Source: Spongiibacteraceae bacterium (GTDB lineage: Bacteria > Pseudomonadota > Gammaproteobacteria > Pseudomonadales > Spongiibacteraceae). Taken from it: DNA of 32,393 bases. Location of the stretch: the NCBI GenBank assembly GCA_002710725.1, contig PAKT01000043.1:1-32393 (forward strand). The letters run 5' to 3'. Below, piece after piece: positions 23,223 through 31,300 of the stretch. The stretch's first letter is position 1. The number at the start of each line of letters is the position of its first letter. The notes below the pieces were generated by a model, which saw nothing but the letters and a program-made list of their open reading frames with translations, ran no database searches and was not told where the DNA came from. The position numbers and the translations under genes are program-made.

Positions 23223-24689
23223 TCAGGTCCCGCAAAAGGTTTGTGACACCGCCTCGTCAGGCTGTGCCGGGCGGGCGTAGTCGAGGTTTTCGATGTTGTC
23301 GGCAAAGGGCTTTTGCAGCAGCGCATTCAGGCGGTGAAAGGGCGCAAAGTCGCCCTGATTGGCCGCGCGAATGGCTTCTTCTACCCGGTGGTTGCGAGGA
23401 ATAAACAGGGGGTTGCTGGCGAGCATGGTATCGGCGCGTTCGGCTTCGCTTTGCTGGCTGTCGTCCGTGCGTTGCTGCCAGCGCTCAAGCCAGTCGGAAA
23501 AAGCAGGCGTAAAATCCCACAACGTTTTGACCGTGTCGGTGCCGGCGGCGTGTTCAGCAAGGCGTCGAAAGGCGAGGGTAAAGTCAGCGCGCTCCTGCTT
23601 CAGCAGATCGAAAAAGTCAGTTGCGAGGGCATCGTCTTCGTCGAGGTAATCCCCGAGGCCAAACTTGCGAGCCAGAATGTTCTGGTAGGCCTGCACGTGC
23701 ACATCGGGGTAGCGGTTCACTTCAGCCTGGGCAATCTTCACGGCTTCGTCTTCGTCATCGTGTAACAAGGGCAGCAGCGCCTGCGCCAGGCCGGCAAGAT
23801 TCCAGTGGCCGATGTGGGGCTGGTTGCCGTAGGCATAGCGGCCGCCGTGATCGATGGAGCTGAACACGGTGGCGGGATCAAAGGCTTCCATAAAAGCGCA
23901 GGGACCGTAATCGATGGTCTCACCGCAGAGCAGCATGTTGTCGGTATTCATTACCCCGTGAATAAAGCCGAGCCCCTGCCACTGGGCGATCAGCTTCGCC
24001 TGCCGCTCGATAATGCCGCGCAACAGCGCCTGAATCGGGGTGTCAGAATCGCGGCAGTCGGGATAGTGGCGCTCGATAACATGATCGCAAAGGGCGCGCA
24101 GGCCGTCGGTATCCTTGCGCGAGGCAAAGAACTGCACGGTGCCGACGCGGATGTGGCTGCTGGCGACACGAGTGAGAATGGCGCCAGGCAAAGCTTCTTC
24201 CCGATAAACCGGTTCTCCGGTTGTGACGGCGGCGAGAGCGCGGGTGGTGGGTACGCCGAGAGCGTGCATGGCCTCGCTCAGAATATACTCACGCACTACC
24301 GGCCCAAGTGGCGATTTACCGTCGCCGCCGCGCGAATAGGGGGTGCGCCCCGAGCCCTTGAGCTGGATGTCGTAGCGCTGCTGATTCTGCGCAATGACTT
24401 CGCCGATGAGCAGGGCGCGACCGTCGCCGAGTTGCGGGTTCCAGGAACCGAACTGAAAGCCGGCGTAGACGGTGGCGATCGGGTCGGCAGAATCAGGGAA
24501 AGCGCGACCGCTGAGCATGTCGAGTCCGGCGGGGGATTGCAGCCAGTCGCTGTCCAGATTCAGAAAGCGGGCCAGCTCATTGTTCACCGCAATCAGTTCG
24601 GGTTGGGGCACGTGCTCGGCGCCCTGGCGGTGGTAGAAATGCGCGGGGAGTGCAGTGTACGTGTTCTGAAAAACGGGTGCGTTTGACAT
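23223..24689 (-). CDS. selO: Protein adenylyltransferase SelO (YdiU)
   Basis: This 488-residue protein has the atypical protein-kinase fold that transfers AMP to Ser/Thr/Tyr residues of target proteins (AMPylation) in response to redox stress. Family motifs are present: YAGFQFGSWNPQLGDGRA, LKGSGRTPYSRGGDGKSPLG (the inverted nucleotide site), and HGVMNTDNMLLCGETIDYGP with the catalytic/metal Asp-Asn and DYG. Length is standard. The usual C-terminal Cys pair of redox-regulated members appears reduced to a single Cys in the last residues (QTFCGT). Position: convergent with the MATE gene (eight bases apart) and divergent from the DUF819 gene. Confidence 0.95.
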   Translation of the reverse strand: MSNAPVFQNTYTALPAHFYHRQGAEHVPQPELIAVNNELARFLNLDSDWLQSPAGLDMLSGRAFPDSADPIATVYAGFQFGSWNPQLGDGRALLIGEVIAQNQQRYDIQLKGSGRTPYSRGGDGKSPLGPVVREYILSEAMHALGVPTTRALAAVTTGEPVYREEALPGAILTRVASSHIRVGTVQFFASRKDTDGLRALCDHVIERHYPDCRDSDTPIQALLRGIIERQAKLIAQWQGLGFIHGVMNTDNMLLCGETIDYGPCAFMEAFDPATVFSSIDHGGRYAYGNQPHIGHWNLAGLAQALLPLLHDDEDEAVKIAQAEVNRYPDVHVQAYQNILARKFGLGDYLDEDDALATDFFDLLKQERADFTLAFRRLAEHAAGTDTVKTLWDFTPAFSDWLERWQQRTDDSQQSEAERADTMLASNPLFIPRNHRVEEAIRAANQGDFAPFHRLNALLQKPFADNIENLDYARPAQPDEAVSQTFCGT

Positions 24690-24830
24690 AAAAATTCATA
24701 TGGCTGATTGAGGCTATCACTCTACCATCAGACGCGACTCCCTTGCGAAGCCGCAGAGCACACCGCAGAATGGGGCGCGCTTCTTTTCACAAGAAATCAC
24801 AAAAATTCTAAAAAAACAGGCGATAAATTA

Positions 24831-25955
24831 ATGACCTTGCTTTCTTCCGACCACCATATTGCGATTCTGGCCCTGCTGCTGGTGATTGTTGCGCTGGGCA
24901 TGGCAATGGAAAAACGCCCCCGCATCGGCCAGTTCGGCGTGTTGTTTATCATCTTGTTTCCGGCGCTGCTCAGTGCGCTGAACGTGATGCCGCGCGCGGC
25001 GACGGTTTACAGCATTGTGGTGCAGGAGTTTGTGCCTTTGTCGCTGCCGATGCTCCTGTTTCAGGCGGATCTGCGCCGTATCTGGCGTGAATCCGGGCGG
25101 GTGATTATTGCTTTTCTCGGCGCGGCCACAGCGACGGTGGTGGGCGCGTTGATTGCCCTGCCCTTGGTTAATCTGGGCGCGGAGGAAGGTGTGTGGGCCG
25201 GCATTCTCACGGCTGGCTTTATTGGCGGCAGCGCCAACGCCGGCTCGGTGGCGGTGGCGATGAACAAAGCCAGCGACCCAATGATGGGCGTGGCTGTCGC
25301 CTCGGTGTTTGCGGTGGCGGTGCCCTTTCTGGCCCTCCTGCTGACGCTGCCCAACATGCCGAGGTTGTGGCGCTGGTTCAGCCCGGAGCCGCTGACCCAT
25401 GTCTCCCTGCCCGGGGCGAGCGGCAGTGTCAGCAGTCGCGGTATCAGCGCGCTGAGTCTGGCAGTCTCGCTGGCCCTCAGTGCGGTGATTGTGGCGGCAA
25501 GTGATTACACGGCGCAGTGGCTGAATTACGGCCCGGCCAAGTTCCTGATGATTACCCTGCTGAGCGTGGTGTTTGCCACCCTGCTGCCACGACAGGCGGC
25601 GCGGTTGAATGGCCACTACGAACTGGGGCAGATTCTGATTTACTGTTTCTTTGCGGTGATCGGGGTGCAGATTAATTTTGTGCTCGCGCTGACCGAAGGT
25701 CTGCAGATCATGCTGTTTACCGCCATTCTGCTGACGGTACATCTGGTGTTGCTGGCGGTGTTTGGGCGCCTGCTGAAGCTGAACGGCGCGGAGCTGGCGG
25801 TGGCTTCAAACGCCTGCATTCTCAGCCCGCCGACGGCGGCGGCCATGGCTGTGGCGCGGGGCTGGCATGCGCTGGTCACGCCCGCTCTGCTGTGTGGGGT
25901 GTTTGGATATGCCATTGCCAATCTGGTGGGGATTACGCTGGCTGAACTGCTCTGA
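24831..25955 (+). CDS. DUF819-family membrane protein
   Basis: This is a 374-residue protein of about ten transmembrane helices. The start MTLLSSDHHIAILALLLVIV, the conserved block GLEMEKRPR-like (MAMEKRPRIGQFG), ILTAGFIGGSANAGSVAVAM and CILSPPTAAAMAVARGW match the DUF819 (YjcL-type) family. Its members are poorly characterised; the fold is thought to resemble transporters. I took the ATG at 24831; the frame is open back to 24708, but the extra 41 residues are polar, lack family character and overlap the selO leader. Only a weak AGG lies upstream. The gene is transcribed away from selO; a hairpin cluster follows its stop. Transport substrate unknown. Confidence 0.88.
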   Translation: MTLLSSDHHIAILALLLVIVALGMAMEKRPRIGQFGVLFIILFPALLSALNVMPRAATVYSIVVQEFVPLSLPMLLFQADLRRIWRESGRVIIAFLGAATATVVGALIALPLVNLGAEEGVWAGILTAGFIGGSANAGSVAVAMNKASDPMMGVAVASVFAVAVPFLALLLTLPNMPRLWRWFSPEPLTHVSLPGASGSVSSRGISALSLAVSLALSAVIVAASDYTAQWLNYGPAKFLMITLLSVVFATLLPRQAARLNGHYELGQILIYCFFAVIGVQINFVLALTEGLQIMLFTAILLTVHLVLLAVFGRLLKLNGAELAVASNACILSPPTAAAMAVARGWHALVTPALLCGVFGYAIANLVGITLAELL

Positions 25956-25962
25956 TCGCGCT

Positions 25963-26145
25963 CCTTCTCCCTTTGGGAGAAGGTTGGGATGAGGGGGAAA
26001 TGTTTTTACCTCACTCCGGTTTTTGCCCTTTTCTCCTCACTCTTCATCCCTCACCCCCAACCCATTGACTCGCTTTGCTCGGGGCTTTGCCCCGCCGTCG
26101 CCAGCTCCGGCGCCCAAATCCTTTGGATTTGTCCCGGAGGGAGAG
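25963..26145. repeat. Cluster of TTT-loop hairpins (REP-like intergenic repeat)
   Basis: The gap between the DUF819 and ntrC stops holds three perfect hairpins, all with TTT loops. They are CCTTCTCCC/GGGAGAAGG (25963-25983), CGGGGC/GCCCCG (26080-26094) and CAAATCC/GGATTTG (26115-26131); the last is nested in CTCCGG/CCGGAG (26105-26139). GGTTGGGATGAGGG on the left is roughly mirrored by CCCTCACCCCCAACCC around 26048-26063. This resembles the dispersed CCCTCTCCC-type palindromic elements seen in many GC-rich gammaproteobacteria. It may also help end the convergent messages. Confidence 0.7.
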
Positions 26146-26152
26146 GGGGTTT

Positions 26153-27589
26153 TTAGTCGTCGAGATCATCCCCGCCCATACCCAGCTCCTTGATCTTGCG
26201 GGTCAGGGTATTGCGGCCCCAGCCCAGCAGGTTTGACGCATCCCGGCGTCGGCCCTGGGTGTAGTTGAGGGCGGCTTCAATCATGATGCGTTCAAACTGC
26301 GGCACCGCGCGATCGAGCAGACGGTCGCGGCCGAGCAGCAATTCCTGGTCGGCCCAGTGACGCAGATTGTCCTGCCAGTGCACGCTGGGAACACCGGGTG
26401 CGGTTTCGGCATCTTTGGCCGGTTGTTCCAGCATTTCCGGCGGCAGGTCATTGATATGAATATCGCGACCGGAGGCCATCACCGTCAGCCAGCGACAGGT
26501 GTTTTCCAGCTGCCTGACGTTACCGGGCCACGGCAGTTTGGTGATGTACTCTTCCGCTTCCGGGCGCAGCCGCTTCGGCTCCACATTCAGTTCGGTGGCG
26601 GCCTGTTTGAAGAAATGCTTGGCCAGCATGTGAATATCTTCGCGACGTTCGGCCAGGCGCGGAATGTGAATGCGGATAACGTTCAGGCGGTGAAACAAGT
26701 CCTCGCGAAACTTGTGGGCCTGCACCAGTTTTTCCAGATCCTGATGGGTGTCGGCGATGATGCGCACATCCACTTTTACCGATGTGTGGCCGCCCACCCG
26801 GTAAAACTCGCCGTCGGCTAACACGCGCAGCAAGCGGGTCTGGGTTTCGGCGGGCATGTCACCGATTTCATCGAGAAACAGGGTGCCGCCATTGGCCTGC
26901 TCAAAGCGGCCCCGGCGCTGGGAGCCCGCTCCCGTGAAGGCGCCTTTTTCATGGCCGAACAGTTCCGACTCCATCAGGTCGCGGGGGATGGCGGCCATAT
27001 TCAGGGCGATAAAGGGTTTGTCGGCGCGAGGGCTGTGGCGGTGCAGGGCGTGTGCCACCAGCTCCTTGCCGGTGCCGGATTCGCCGTTGATCAGCACCGT
27101 GATGTTGGAGTGGGCGAGACGACCAATGGCGCGAAACACTTCCTGCATGGCCGGCGCTTCGCCGATGATTTCCGGCGTTTCGTAGTTGTCGGCCGCGGGC
27201 GCAGCATTCTTGCGCTTGTTGGTGTGTTCCAGCGCGCGCTGGATGGTGGCGACTACTTCATCCACATCAAAAGGTTTGGGCAGGTACTCAAAAGCGCCGC
27301 CCTGATAGGAGGCCACTGCACTGTCCAGATCGGAATGGGCGGTGGTGATGATGACCGGCAGGCCGTGGTAGTTCTCGGTAATTTTGGTGAGCAGCCCCAG
27401 CCCGTCGATGCCGGGCATGCGGATGTCGCTGATGATGGCGTCTGGGGTGCCGGTATCCAGTTGGGTCAGCAGTTCATCGCCGCTCTCAAAGGACTGGGTG
27501 TCAATATTGGCCTGGTTCAAAGCTTTTTCCAGTACCCAGCGGATGGATCGGTCGTCGTCTGCTATCCAGACGGTATGCGGCTTGCTCAT
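26153..27589 (-). CDS. ntrC: Nitrogen regulator NtrC (sigma54 activator)
   Basis: This 478-residue cytosolic protein activates nitrogen-limitation genes with RNA polymerase-sigma54. The receiver (1-120) carries D55 (IISDIRMPG) and K105 (YLPKPFD). The AAA+ domain carries Walker A GESGTGKE (169-176), the sigma54-contact loop GAFTGA (216-221), LFLDEIGDM (Walker B) and the arginine finger region. The C-terminal Fis-type helix-turn-helix reads GRRRDASNLLGWGRNTLTRKIKELG. The ATG at 27589 overlaps the ntrB stop by four bases (ATGA), and MSKPHTVWIADDD fits the family; the open frame upstream to 27649 lies in ntrB. NtrB phosphorylates D55 when glutamine is low. Its likely targets in this window are the GCAC-N7-GTGC sites upstream of glnA and upstream of ntrB. 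Confidence 0.97.
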   Translation of the reverse strand: MSKPHTVWIADDDRSIRWVLEKALNQANIDTQSFESGDELLTQLDTGTPDAIISDIRMPGIDGLGLLTKITENYHGLPVIITTAHSDLDSAVASYQGGAFEYLPKPFDVDEVVATIQRALEHTNKRKNAAPAADNYETPEIIGEAPAMQEVFRAIGRLAHSNITVLINGESGTGKELVAHALHRHSPRADKPFIALNMAAIPRDLMESELFGHEKGAFTGAGSQRRGRFEQANGGTLFLDEIGDMPAETQTRLLRVLADGEFYRVGGHTSVKVDVRIIADTHQDLEKLVQAHKFREDLFHRLNVIRIHIPRLAERREDIHMLAKHFFKQAATELNVEPKRLRPEAEEYITKLPWPGNVRQLENTCRWLTVMASGRDIHINDLPPEMLEQPAKDAETAPGVPSVHWQDNLRHWADQELLLGRDRLLDRAVPQFERIMIEAALNYTQGRRRDASNLLGWGRNTLTRKIKELGMGGDDLDD

Positions 27590-28665
27590 GCGGCTAACTC
27601 CAGGGGTATGTTGAGCGTAAACACGGTATTGCCGGGTTCGCTCGAGCATTCAATGAGTCCACGGTGGCGGTTGATGATGGACTGGGAAATGGACAGGCCC
27701 AGGCCGGTGCCTTCGGGGCGACCACTGACCATGGGCAGGAAGATGGCCTCGCGCACGCTGTCGGCGATGCCGGGGCCGTTGTCGATGACATCCACGCGGC
27801 AGACCAGCTTGTAACGGTGAGAGCCGATGGTGAATTGGCGCATGGTGCGGGTGCGTAATATGATCCGCGGATCTTCAATACTGACGTTCTGCTGTTGCAG
27901 GGCCTGAACGGCATTGCGCACGATGTTCAGCGTCGCCTGGATCAGCTGTTCGCGATCGGCGATCAGCTCGGGAATGCTGGGGTCATAGTCGCGGACGATA
28001 TGAACGCTGCCGCAGCCTTCCGCCTCGACCAGATGGCGCACCCGCTCCAGCACTTCGTGGATGTTGGTGGGTTCCATGTTCAGACTTTGATTGGGGCCGA
28101 GCATGTTATCGACCAGATTGCGCAGGCGGTCCGCCTCTTCAATGATGATATTGGTGTAATCGTTAAGGCTGTCGTCGGGCAGCTCCCGCGCCAGCAGCTG
28201 GGCGGCACCGCGCAGGCCACCGAGCGGGTTTTTGATTTCGTGGGCCAGGCCGCGAATCAATACCCGGGCGTGCTCCTGGCTGGAGAACAGGCCCTCTTCC
28301 CGGCTGATACGCAGCAGCCTGTCCAGCGGCTGCAGTTCGATGATCAGGGATTTGCGGCCGGAGGTCTCGTAGACCGGGGTGACCGCAAAATCGACGGTGA
28401 TTTTCTCGCCGGTCTGCAGTGAGAGCTGGGCCTCGCGTTTGGTATAGGCATTGAAGTTATTGATCGCGTCGAGCAGGTTGATCATCGCGTCTTCGGGTTC
28501 AAAGAACAGCTTGGTGACCGAGTGGCCGGTCATACGCAGGCGTGACACCGCCAGCAGGGCTTCTGCCGCCGGGTTGAGGTAACTCACCGTCAGGTTCGGC
28601 TCTACCAGAATGATGGCCGTTTTCAGGTTGTCGAGAATGCGGTGGTGAAGATTATCCGGTGCCAT
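27586..28665 (-). CDS. ntrB: Nitrogen sensor histidine kinase/phosphatase NtrB
   Basis: This 359-residue soluble kinase phosphorylates or dephosphorylates NtrC under control of PII (GlnB/GlnK). A PAS domain (about 8-115; ILVEPNLTVSYLNPAAEALL) leads to the phosphorylated H142 in RGLAHEIKNPLGGLRGAAQLL-type sequence, then the ATPase domain with N box (NIVRNAVQAL), DNGPGI and GTGLGLSIS. No membrane segment is present, as expected. I start at ATG 28665 (MAPDNLHHRILDNL); AAGGAG lies 13 bases upstream, rather far, and the open frame extends further without family character. It is coupled to ntrC by an ATGA overlap. The 191 bases before it carry an NtrC-like dyad and a candidate -10, so it may have its own promoter apart from glnA. 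Confidence 0.96.
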   Translation of the reverse strand: MAPDNLHHRILDNLKTAIILVEPNLTVSYLNPAAEALLAVSRLRMTGHSVTKLFFEPEDAMINLLDAINNFNAYTKREAQLSLQTGEKITVDFAVTPVYETSGRKSLIIELQPLDRLLRISREEGLFSSQEHARVLIRGLAHEIKNPLGGLRGAAQLLARELPDDSLNDYTNIIIEEADRLRNLVDNMLGPNQSLNMEPTNIHEVLERVRHLVEAEGCGSVHIVRDYDPSIPELIADREQLIQATLNIVRNAVQALQQQNVSIEDPRIILRTRTMRQFTIGSHRYKLVCRVDVIDNGPGIADSVREAIFLPMVSGRPEGTGLGLSISQSIINRHRGLIECSSEPGNTVFTLNIPLELAA

Positions 28666-28815
28666 GCGGGTGCTTGAACTCCTTTCTACCCCACCGCTGC
28701 AAGCAATATCCGGGCCATCGGATTGTGTTGGTGCCCGGCGGGCAGGGCGCGGCAACCCGGGCCGGCAGCTGCGGGTGACGATGGGGGGTCACTAAAACGA
28801 GGCGTTGCGCTCTCC

Positions 28816-28821
28816 AGTATA
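28816..28821 (-). promoter_or_regulatory. Candidate -10 of the ntrBC promoter
   Basis: Reading the minus strand, TATACT lies here, about 150 bases before ntrB and next to the NtrC-like dyad. No good -35 is seen 17 bases upstream, where the dyad sits. Confidence 0.35.
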
Positions 28822-28826
28822 GCGCA

Positions 28827-28847
28827 GGCGCACCTAAATGGTGCGCC
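28827..28847. promoter_or_regulatory. NtrC-type dyad upstream of ntrBC
   Basis: GGCGCACC-TAAAT-GGTGCGCC is a perfect 8-base inverted repeat. Its core (28830-28844) fits the NtrC site GCAC-N7-GTGC, as do the two sites before glnA. Centred about 28 bases before the start expected from the nearby TATACT, bound NtrC would cover the -35 area and repress, as at E. coli glnLp. It lies just beyond the DUF4124 stop, but no T-run follows, so a terminator role is less likely. Confidence 0.6.
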
Positions 28848-28856
28848 GGTGGTGGC

Positions 28857-29441
28857 TTATCTGCTGCCGGGCCATTGGGCTGTAATGCTGGTGATGTCGG
28901 ATTGCCCCAGAATCTTACCGTCCCGATCCAGCACCCGGGCACTGATCTGGTGCCCGCCGGGGGTGAGGCGGTCTATCCGGGTTTGGTAGCTGGAGCCCGC
29001 GCCAAGGCTTTCGCCGTTGTGCAGGAATTCCAGCTGGTGCTTGGGCAGCAGCGGCGGGTTAACGGTGGCGCTGACATTGGTGCCGAGCAGGCCGTTGGCG
29101 ATAAAGTCGCCGTCGGCAGGGTGGGTTATTGTCACTTCATAGCCGGAGCCATAGGTGTCGGTCTTCTTTTTTTCTGGCCGGTGCGTGGGTTTTACGGCCG
29201 GCGCGCGGTTGGGTTCCTTCACCTCTACCTGCTCAGCGCCCTGGCTGGGCTGGTCGCTGAATACCGTCTGGCCCTGCTCGTCGGTGGAGCGATAGATAAC
29301 GGTGCCGTCACCTTTCTTGTTAGCGTCGGCAAGGGCCGCGCCGGCCACCATCGTCGCCAGCAGAATCAGGGCCGACAGTCGGGTGCGGGTGCGGGTGCGG
29401 GTGCGGGTGCGGGTGCGGGGTGGCGTGTGCGTTGCTGTCAT
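28857..29441 (-). CDS. Exported DUF4124-domain protein with Arg-Thr repeat leader
   Basis: The protein has 194 residues. The N-terminus has an unusual (Arg-Thr)n run followed by a hydrophobic core (LSALILLATMVAGAALA), i.e. a signal peptide with a highly basic n-region; export to the periplasm is expected. The DUF4124 domain follows (TVIYRSTDEQGQTVFSDQP). A Lys/Pro-rich linker leads to a beta-rich C-terminal part (VTITHPADGDFIANG through HQISARVLDRDGKIL), Ig- or fibronectin-like in pattern. DUF4124 proteins commonly stand between glnA and ntrB in Pseudomonas relatives; their role is unknown. No Shine-Dalgarno is seen at the ATG, and a TATAAA lies only three bases before it, so initiation may be leaderless or the start uncertain. 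A strong terminator separates it from glnA. Confidence 0.85.
   Translation of the reverse strand: MTATHTPPRTRTRTRTRTRTRLSALILLATMVAGAALADANKKGDGTVIYRSTDEQGQTVFSDQPSQGAEQVEVKEPNRAPAVKPTHRPEKKKTDTYGSGYEVTITHPADGDFIANGLLGTNVSATVNPPLLPKHQLEFLHNGESLGAGSSYQTRIDRLTPGGHQISARVLDRDGKILGQSDITSITAQWPGSR
29381..29416. repeat. Hexanucleotide tandem repeat, six copies of GGGTGC
   Basis: Six perfect GGGTGC units plus a partial one lie inside the start of the DUF4124 gene. On the coding strand each unit encodes Arg-Thr, making the basic n-region of the signal peptide. Unit gain or loss keeps the frame but changes the charge of the leader. Confidence 0.95.
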
Positions 29442-29503
29442 TGTTTTATAGTCATCCGACAGCCGGGTGCCGTCAAGCGGTGATAGTGCAATTTGTGAGC
29501 GGC

Positions 29504-29533
29504 AAAAAAAAGCCCGGCACTAGGCCGGGCTTT
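29504..29533 (-). terminator. Rho-independent terminator of glnA
   Basis: On the minus strand AAGCCCGGC-loop(5)-GCCGGGCTT forms a perfect 9-base GC-rich stem followed by a run of T (A-run 29504-29511 on the plus strand). It begins about 17 bases after the glnA stop, the expected place for the end of the glnA message. Confidence 0.92.
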
Positions 29534-29549
29534 CGGTGAGCGTTTGCGA

Positions 29550-30956
29550 TTAAACGCTGTAGTACATGTCGAACTCGACCGGGTGAGTGGTCATGTTCAG
29601 GCGCTCGACTTCGCCGGCTTTCAGACCGATGTAGGCATCGATCATGTCGTCGTCGAATACGCCACCGGCGGTCAGGAACTCGCGGTCTGCGTCCAGAGCC
29701 TGCAGAGCCTGATCCAGTGAAGAGGCAACGGTCGGGATTTCCGCAGCTTCTTCGGCGGGCAGGTCGTACAGATCCTTGTCGGCAGCGTCGCCGGGGTGGA
29801 TCTTGTTCTGGATGCCGTCCAGGCCAGCCATCAGGAAGGCAGCGAACATCAGGTAAGGGTTGGCTGAAGGATCGCCAAAGCGCACTTCGATGCGGCGTGC
29901 TTTCGGGTTGGCAACGTAAGGAATACGGATAGAAGCTGAACGGTTGCGGGCGGAGTAGGCCAGCATAACCGGGGCTTCAAAGCCGGGTACCAGACGCTTG
30001 TAGGAGTTGGTGGACGGGTTGGCAAAGGCGTTCAGCGCGCGAGCGTGCTTGATGATACCGCCGATGTAGTACAGAGCCATTTCAGACAGACCGCCGTAAG
30101 CGTCGCCGGCAAACAGGTTCTTGCCGTCTTTGCTCAGAGACATGTGGCAGTGCATGCCGCTGCCGTTGTCGCCAACCAGAGGTTTGGGCATGAAGGTGGC
30201 AGTTTTGCCGTAGGCGTGAGCGACGTTGTGTACGCAGTACTTCAGAACCTGTACTTCGTCAGCTTTTTTCACGCAAGCGGCGGGGCCAACACCGATTTCA
30301 CACTGACCGGCTGTGCCGACTTCGTGGTGGTGTACTTCGATATCCAGACCCATGGCTTCCATGGCGTCGCACATGGCGGCGCGCAGGTCGTGCAGGCTGT
30401 CGACCGGCGGTACGGGGAAGTAACCACCTTTAACGCCAGGACGGTGACCGAAGTTGCCGTCTTCAAAAACCTTGTTGGAAGACCAGGCGGCTTCGTCAGA
30501 GCTGATGGCGTAGCCAGCACCGCTGATGTCGGCGTGCCATTTAACGTCGTCAAACACGAAGAACTCGGGCTCCGGACCAAACAGGGCGCCATCAGCGATA
30601 CCGGTAGACTTCAGGTACTCTTCAGCGCGGGCAGCGATGGAGCGCGGATCGCGGTTGTAGCCCTGCATGGTGGAAGGCTCAACGATGGTACAGCGAACGA
30701 TAACAGTGGGGTCATCGGTAAAAGGGTCGATAACAGAGGCTGAGTCGTCCGGCATCAGGATCATGTCGGATTCGTTGATGCCTTTCCAGCCAGAGATGGA
30801 GGAGCCGTCGAACATCTTGCCTTCTTCGAAGAAAGAGTCGTCGATTTCCTTAACCGGCAGAGTTACGTGCTGCTCTTTACCCTTGGTGTCGGTAAAGCGC
30901 AGGTCGACCCATTTGGCTTCATTGTCTTTGATCAGTTTCAGAGTATGCTCTGACAT
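29550..30956 (-). CDS. glnA: Glutamine synthetase type I (GlnA)
   Basis: This 468-residue subunit of the dodecameric enzyme makes glutamine from glutamate, ammonia and ATP. It shows [18 protein letters not shown] (beta-Grasp domain), [11 protein letters not shown] and [14 protein letters not shown] (metal-binding Glu/His), [35 protein letters not shown] and [20 protein letters not shown]. The adenylylation tyrosine is Y397 ([10 protein letters not shown]), so GlnE-type control is expected. Length is the type I-beta norm. GGAGG lies ten bases before the ATG. Transcription is from the sigma54 promoter near 31066 with two NtrC sites upstream, and ends at the terminator just downstream. Its neighbours ntrB and ntrC are its own regulators. 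Confidence 0.98.
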   Translation of the reverse strand: MSEHTLKLIKDNEAKWVDLRFTDTKGKEQHVTLPVKEIDDSFFEEGKMFDGSSISGWKGINESDMILMPDDSASVIDPFTDDPTVIVRCTIVEPSTMQGYNRDPRSIAARAEEYLKSTGIADGALFGPEPEFFVFDDVKWHADISGAGYAISSDEAAWSSNKVFEDGNFGHRPGVKGGYFPVPPVDSLHDLRAAMCDAMEAMGLDIEVHHHEVGTAGQCEIGVGPAACVKKADEVQVLKYCVHNVAHAYGKTATFMPKPLVGDNGSGMHCHMSLSKDGKNLFAGDAYGGLSEMALYYIGGIIKHARALNAFANPSTNSYKRLVPGFEAPVMLAYSARNRSASIRIPYVANPKARRIEVRFGDPSANPYLMFAAFLMAGLDGIQNKIHPGDAADKDLYDLPAEEAAEIPTVASSLDQALQALDADREFLTAGGVFDDDMIDAYIGLKAGEVERLNMTTHPVEFDMYYSV

Positions 30957-31065
30957 TCGGGTTGTCCTCCAATAAGAGCTGGTTGTCTCGGCCGGGCCGA
31001 AAGTGGGCGATTATATGCCGTTCGTTCAGGGGCGCATAGCATCCCCGATTGTGGGTTCATGTGAA

Positions 31066-31080
31066 GCAAAAGCTGTGCCA
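31066..31080 (-). promoter_or_regulatory. Sigma54 promoter of glnA
   Basis: Minus strand: TGGCAC-N5-TTGC, an exact match to the -24/-12 elements. Transcription would start near 31054, giving a leader of about 98 bases before glnA. Confidence 0.9.
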
Positions 31081-31161
31081 GATGATAATGGCCTGTCGTT
31101 GCCGAATTTCGGGAGCTTTTGCCGCTTTGCGCCAGAAAAAGGGGCGCCAGATTGCTAGCTA

Positions 31162-31176
31162 GCACTATAATGGTGC
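31162..31176. promoter_or_regulatory. NtrC-binding site, proximal
   Basis: GCAC-TATAATG-GTGC fits the NtrC consensus GCAC-N7-GTGC. Its centre lies about 115 bases before the predicted glnA start, within the enhancer distance known at E. coli glnAp2. Confidence 0.85.
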
Positions 31177-31182
31177 GGTAAA

Positions 31183-31197
31183 GCACTAAATTGGTGC
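31183..31197. promoter_or_regulatory. NtrC-binding site, distal
   Basis: GCAC-TAAATTG-GTGC, 21 bases from the proximal site, i.e. two helix turns on the same face, which favours cooperative NtrC binding. A further half-site (TTTGGTGCG, 31212-31220) follows after 22 bases. Confidence 0.85.
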
Positions 31198-31254
31198 GGT
31201 TTGCGTTCTTGTTTGGTGCGCCTCTCACTGGCCGATGCTGGTGACTGGCTGGTG

Positions 31255-31260
31255 TATACT
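31255..31260 (+). promoter_or_regulatory. Candidate -10 of thiI
   Basis: TATACT lies about 40 bases before the thiI ATG and is preceded by TG (GGTGTATACT). No strong -35 is seen, so this is tentative. Confidence 0.4.
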
Positions 31261-31300
31261 AGCGTCTTTTCCTCCGCATATCCGCCAAGTCTGGGCTGTC

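Noticed and set aside
24708-24830. Upstream start for the DUF819 protein
   Set aside because: The added residues are polar, show no family match and overlap the selO leader.
29381-29416. CRISPR-like array
   Set aside because: The repeats are contiguous 6-base units without spacers; it is a simple tandem repeat inside a coding region.
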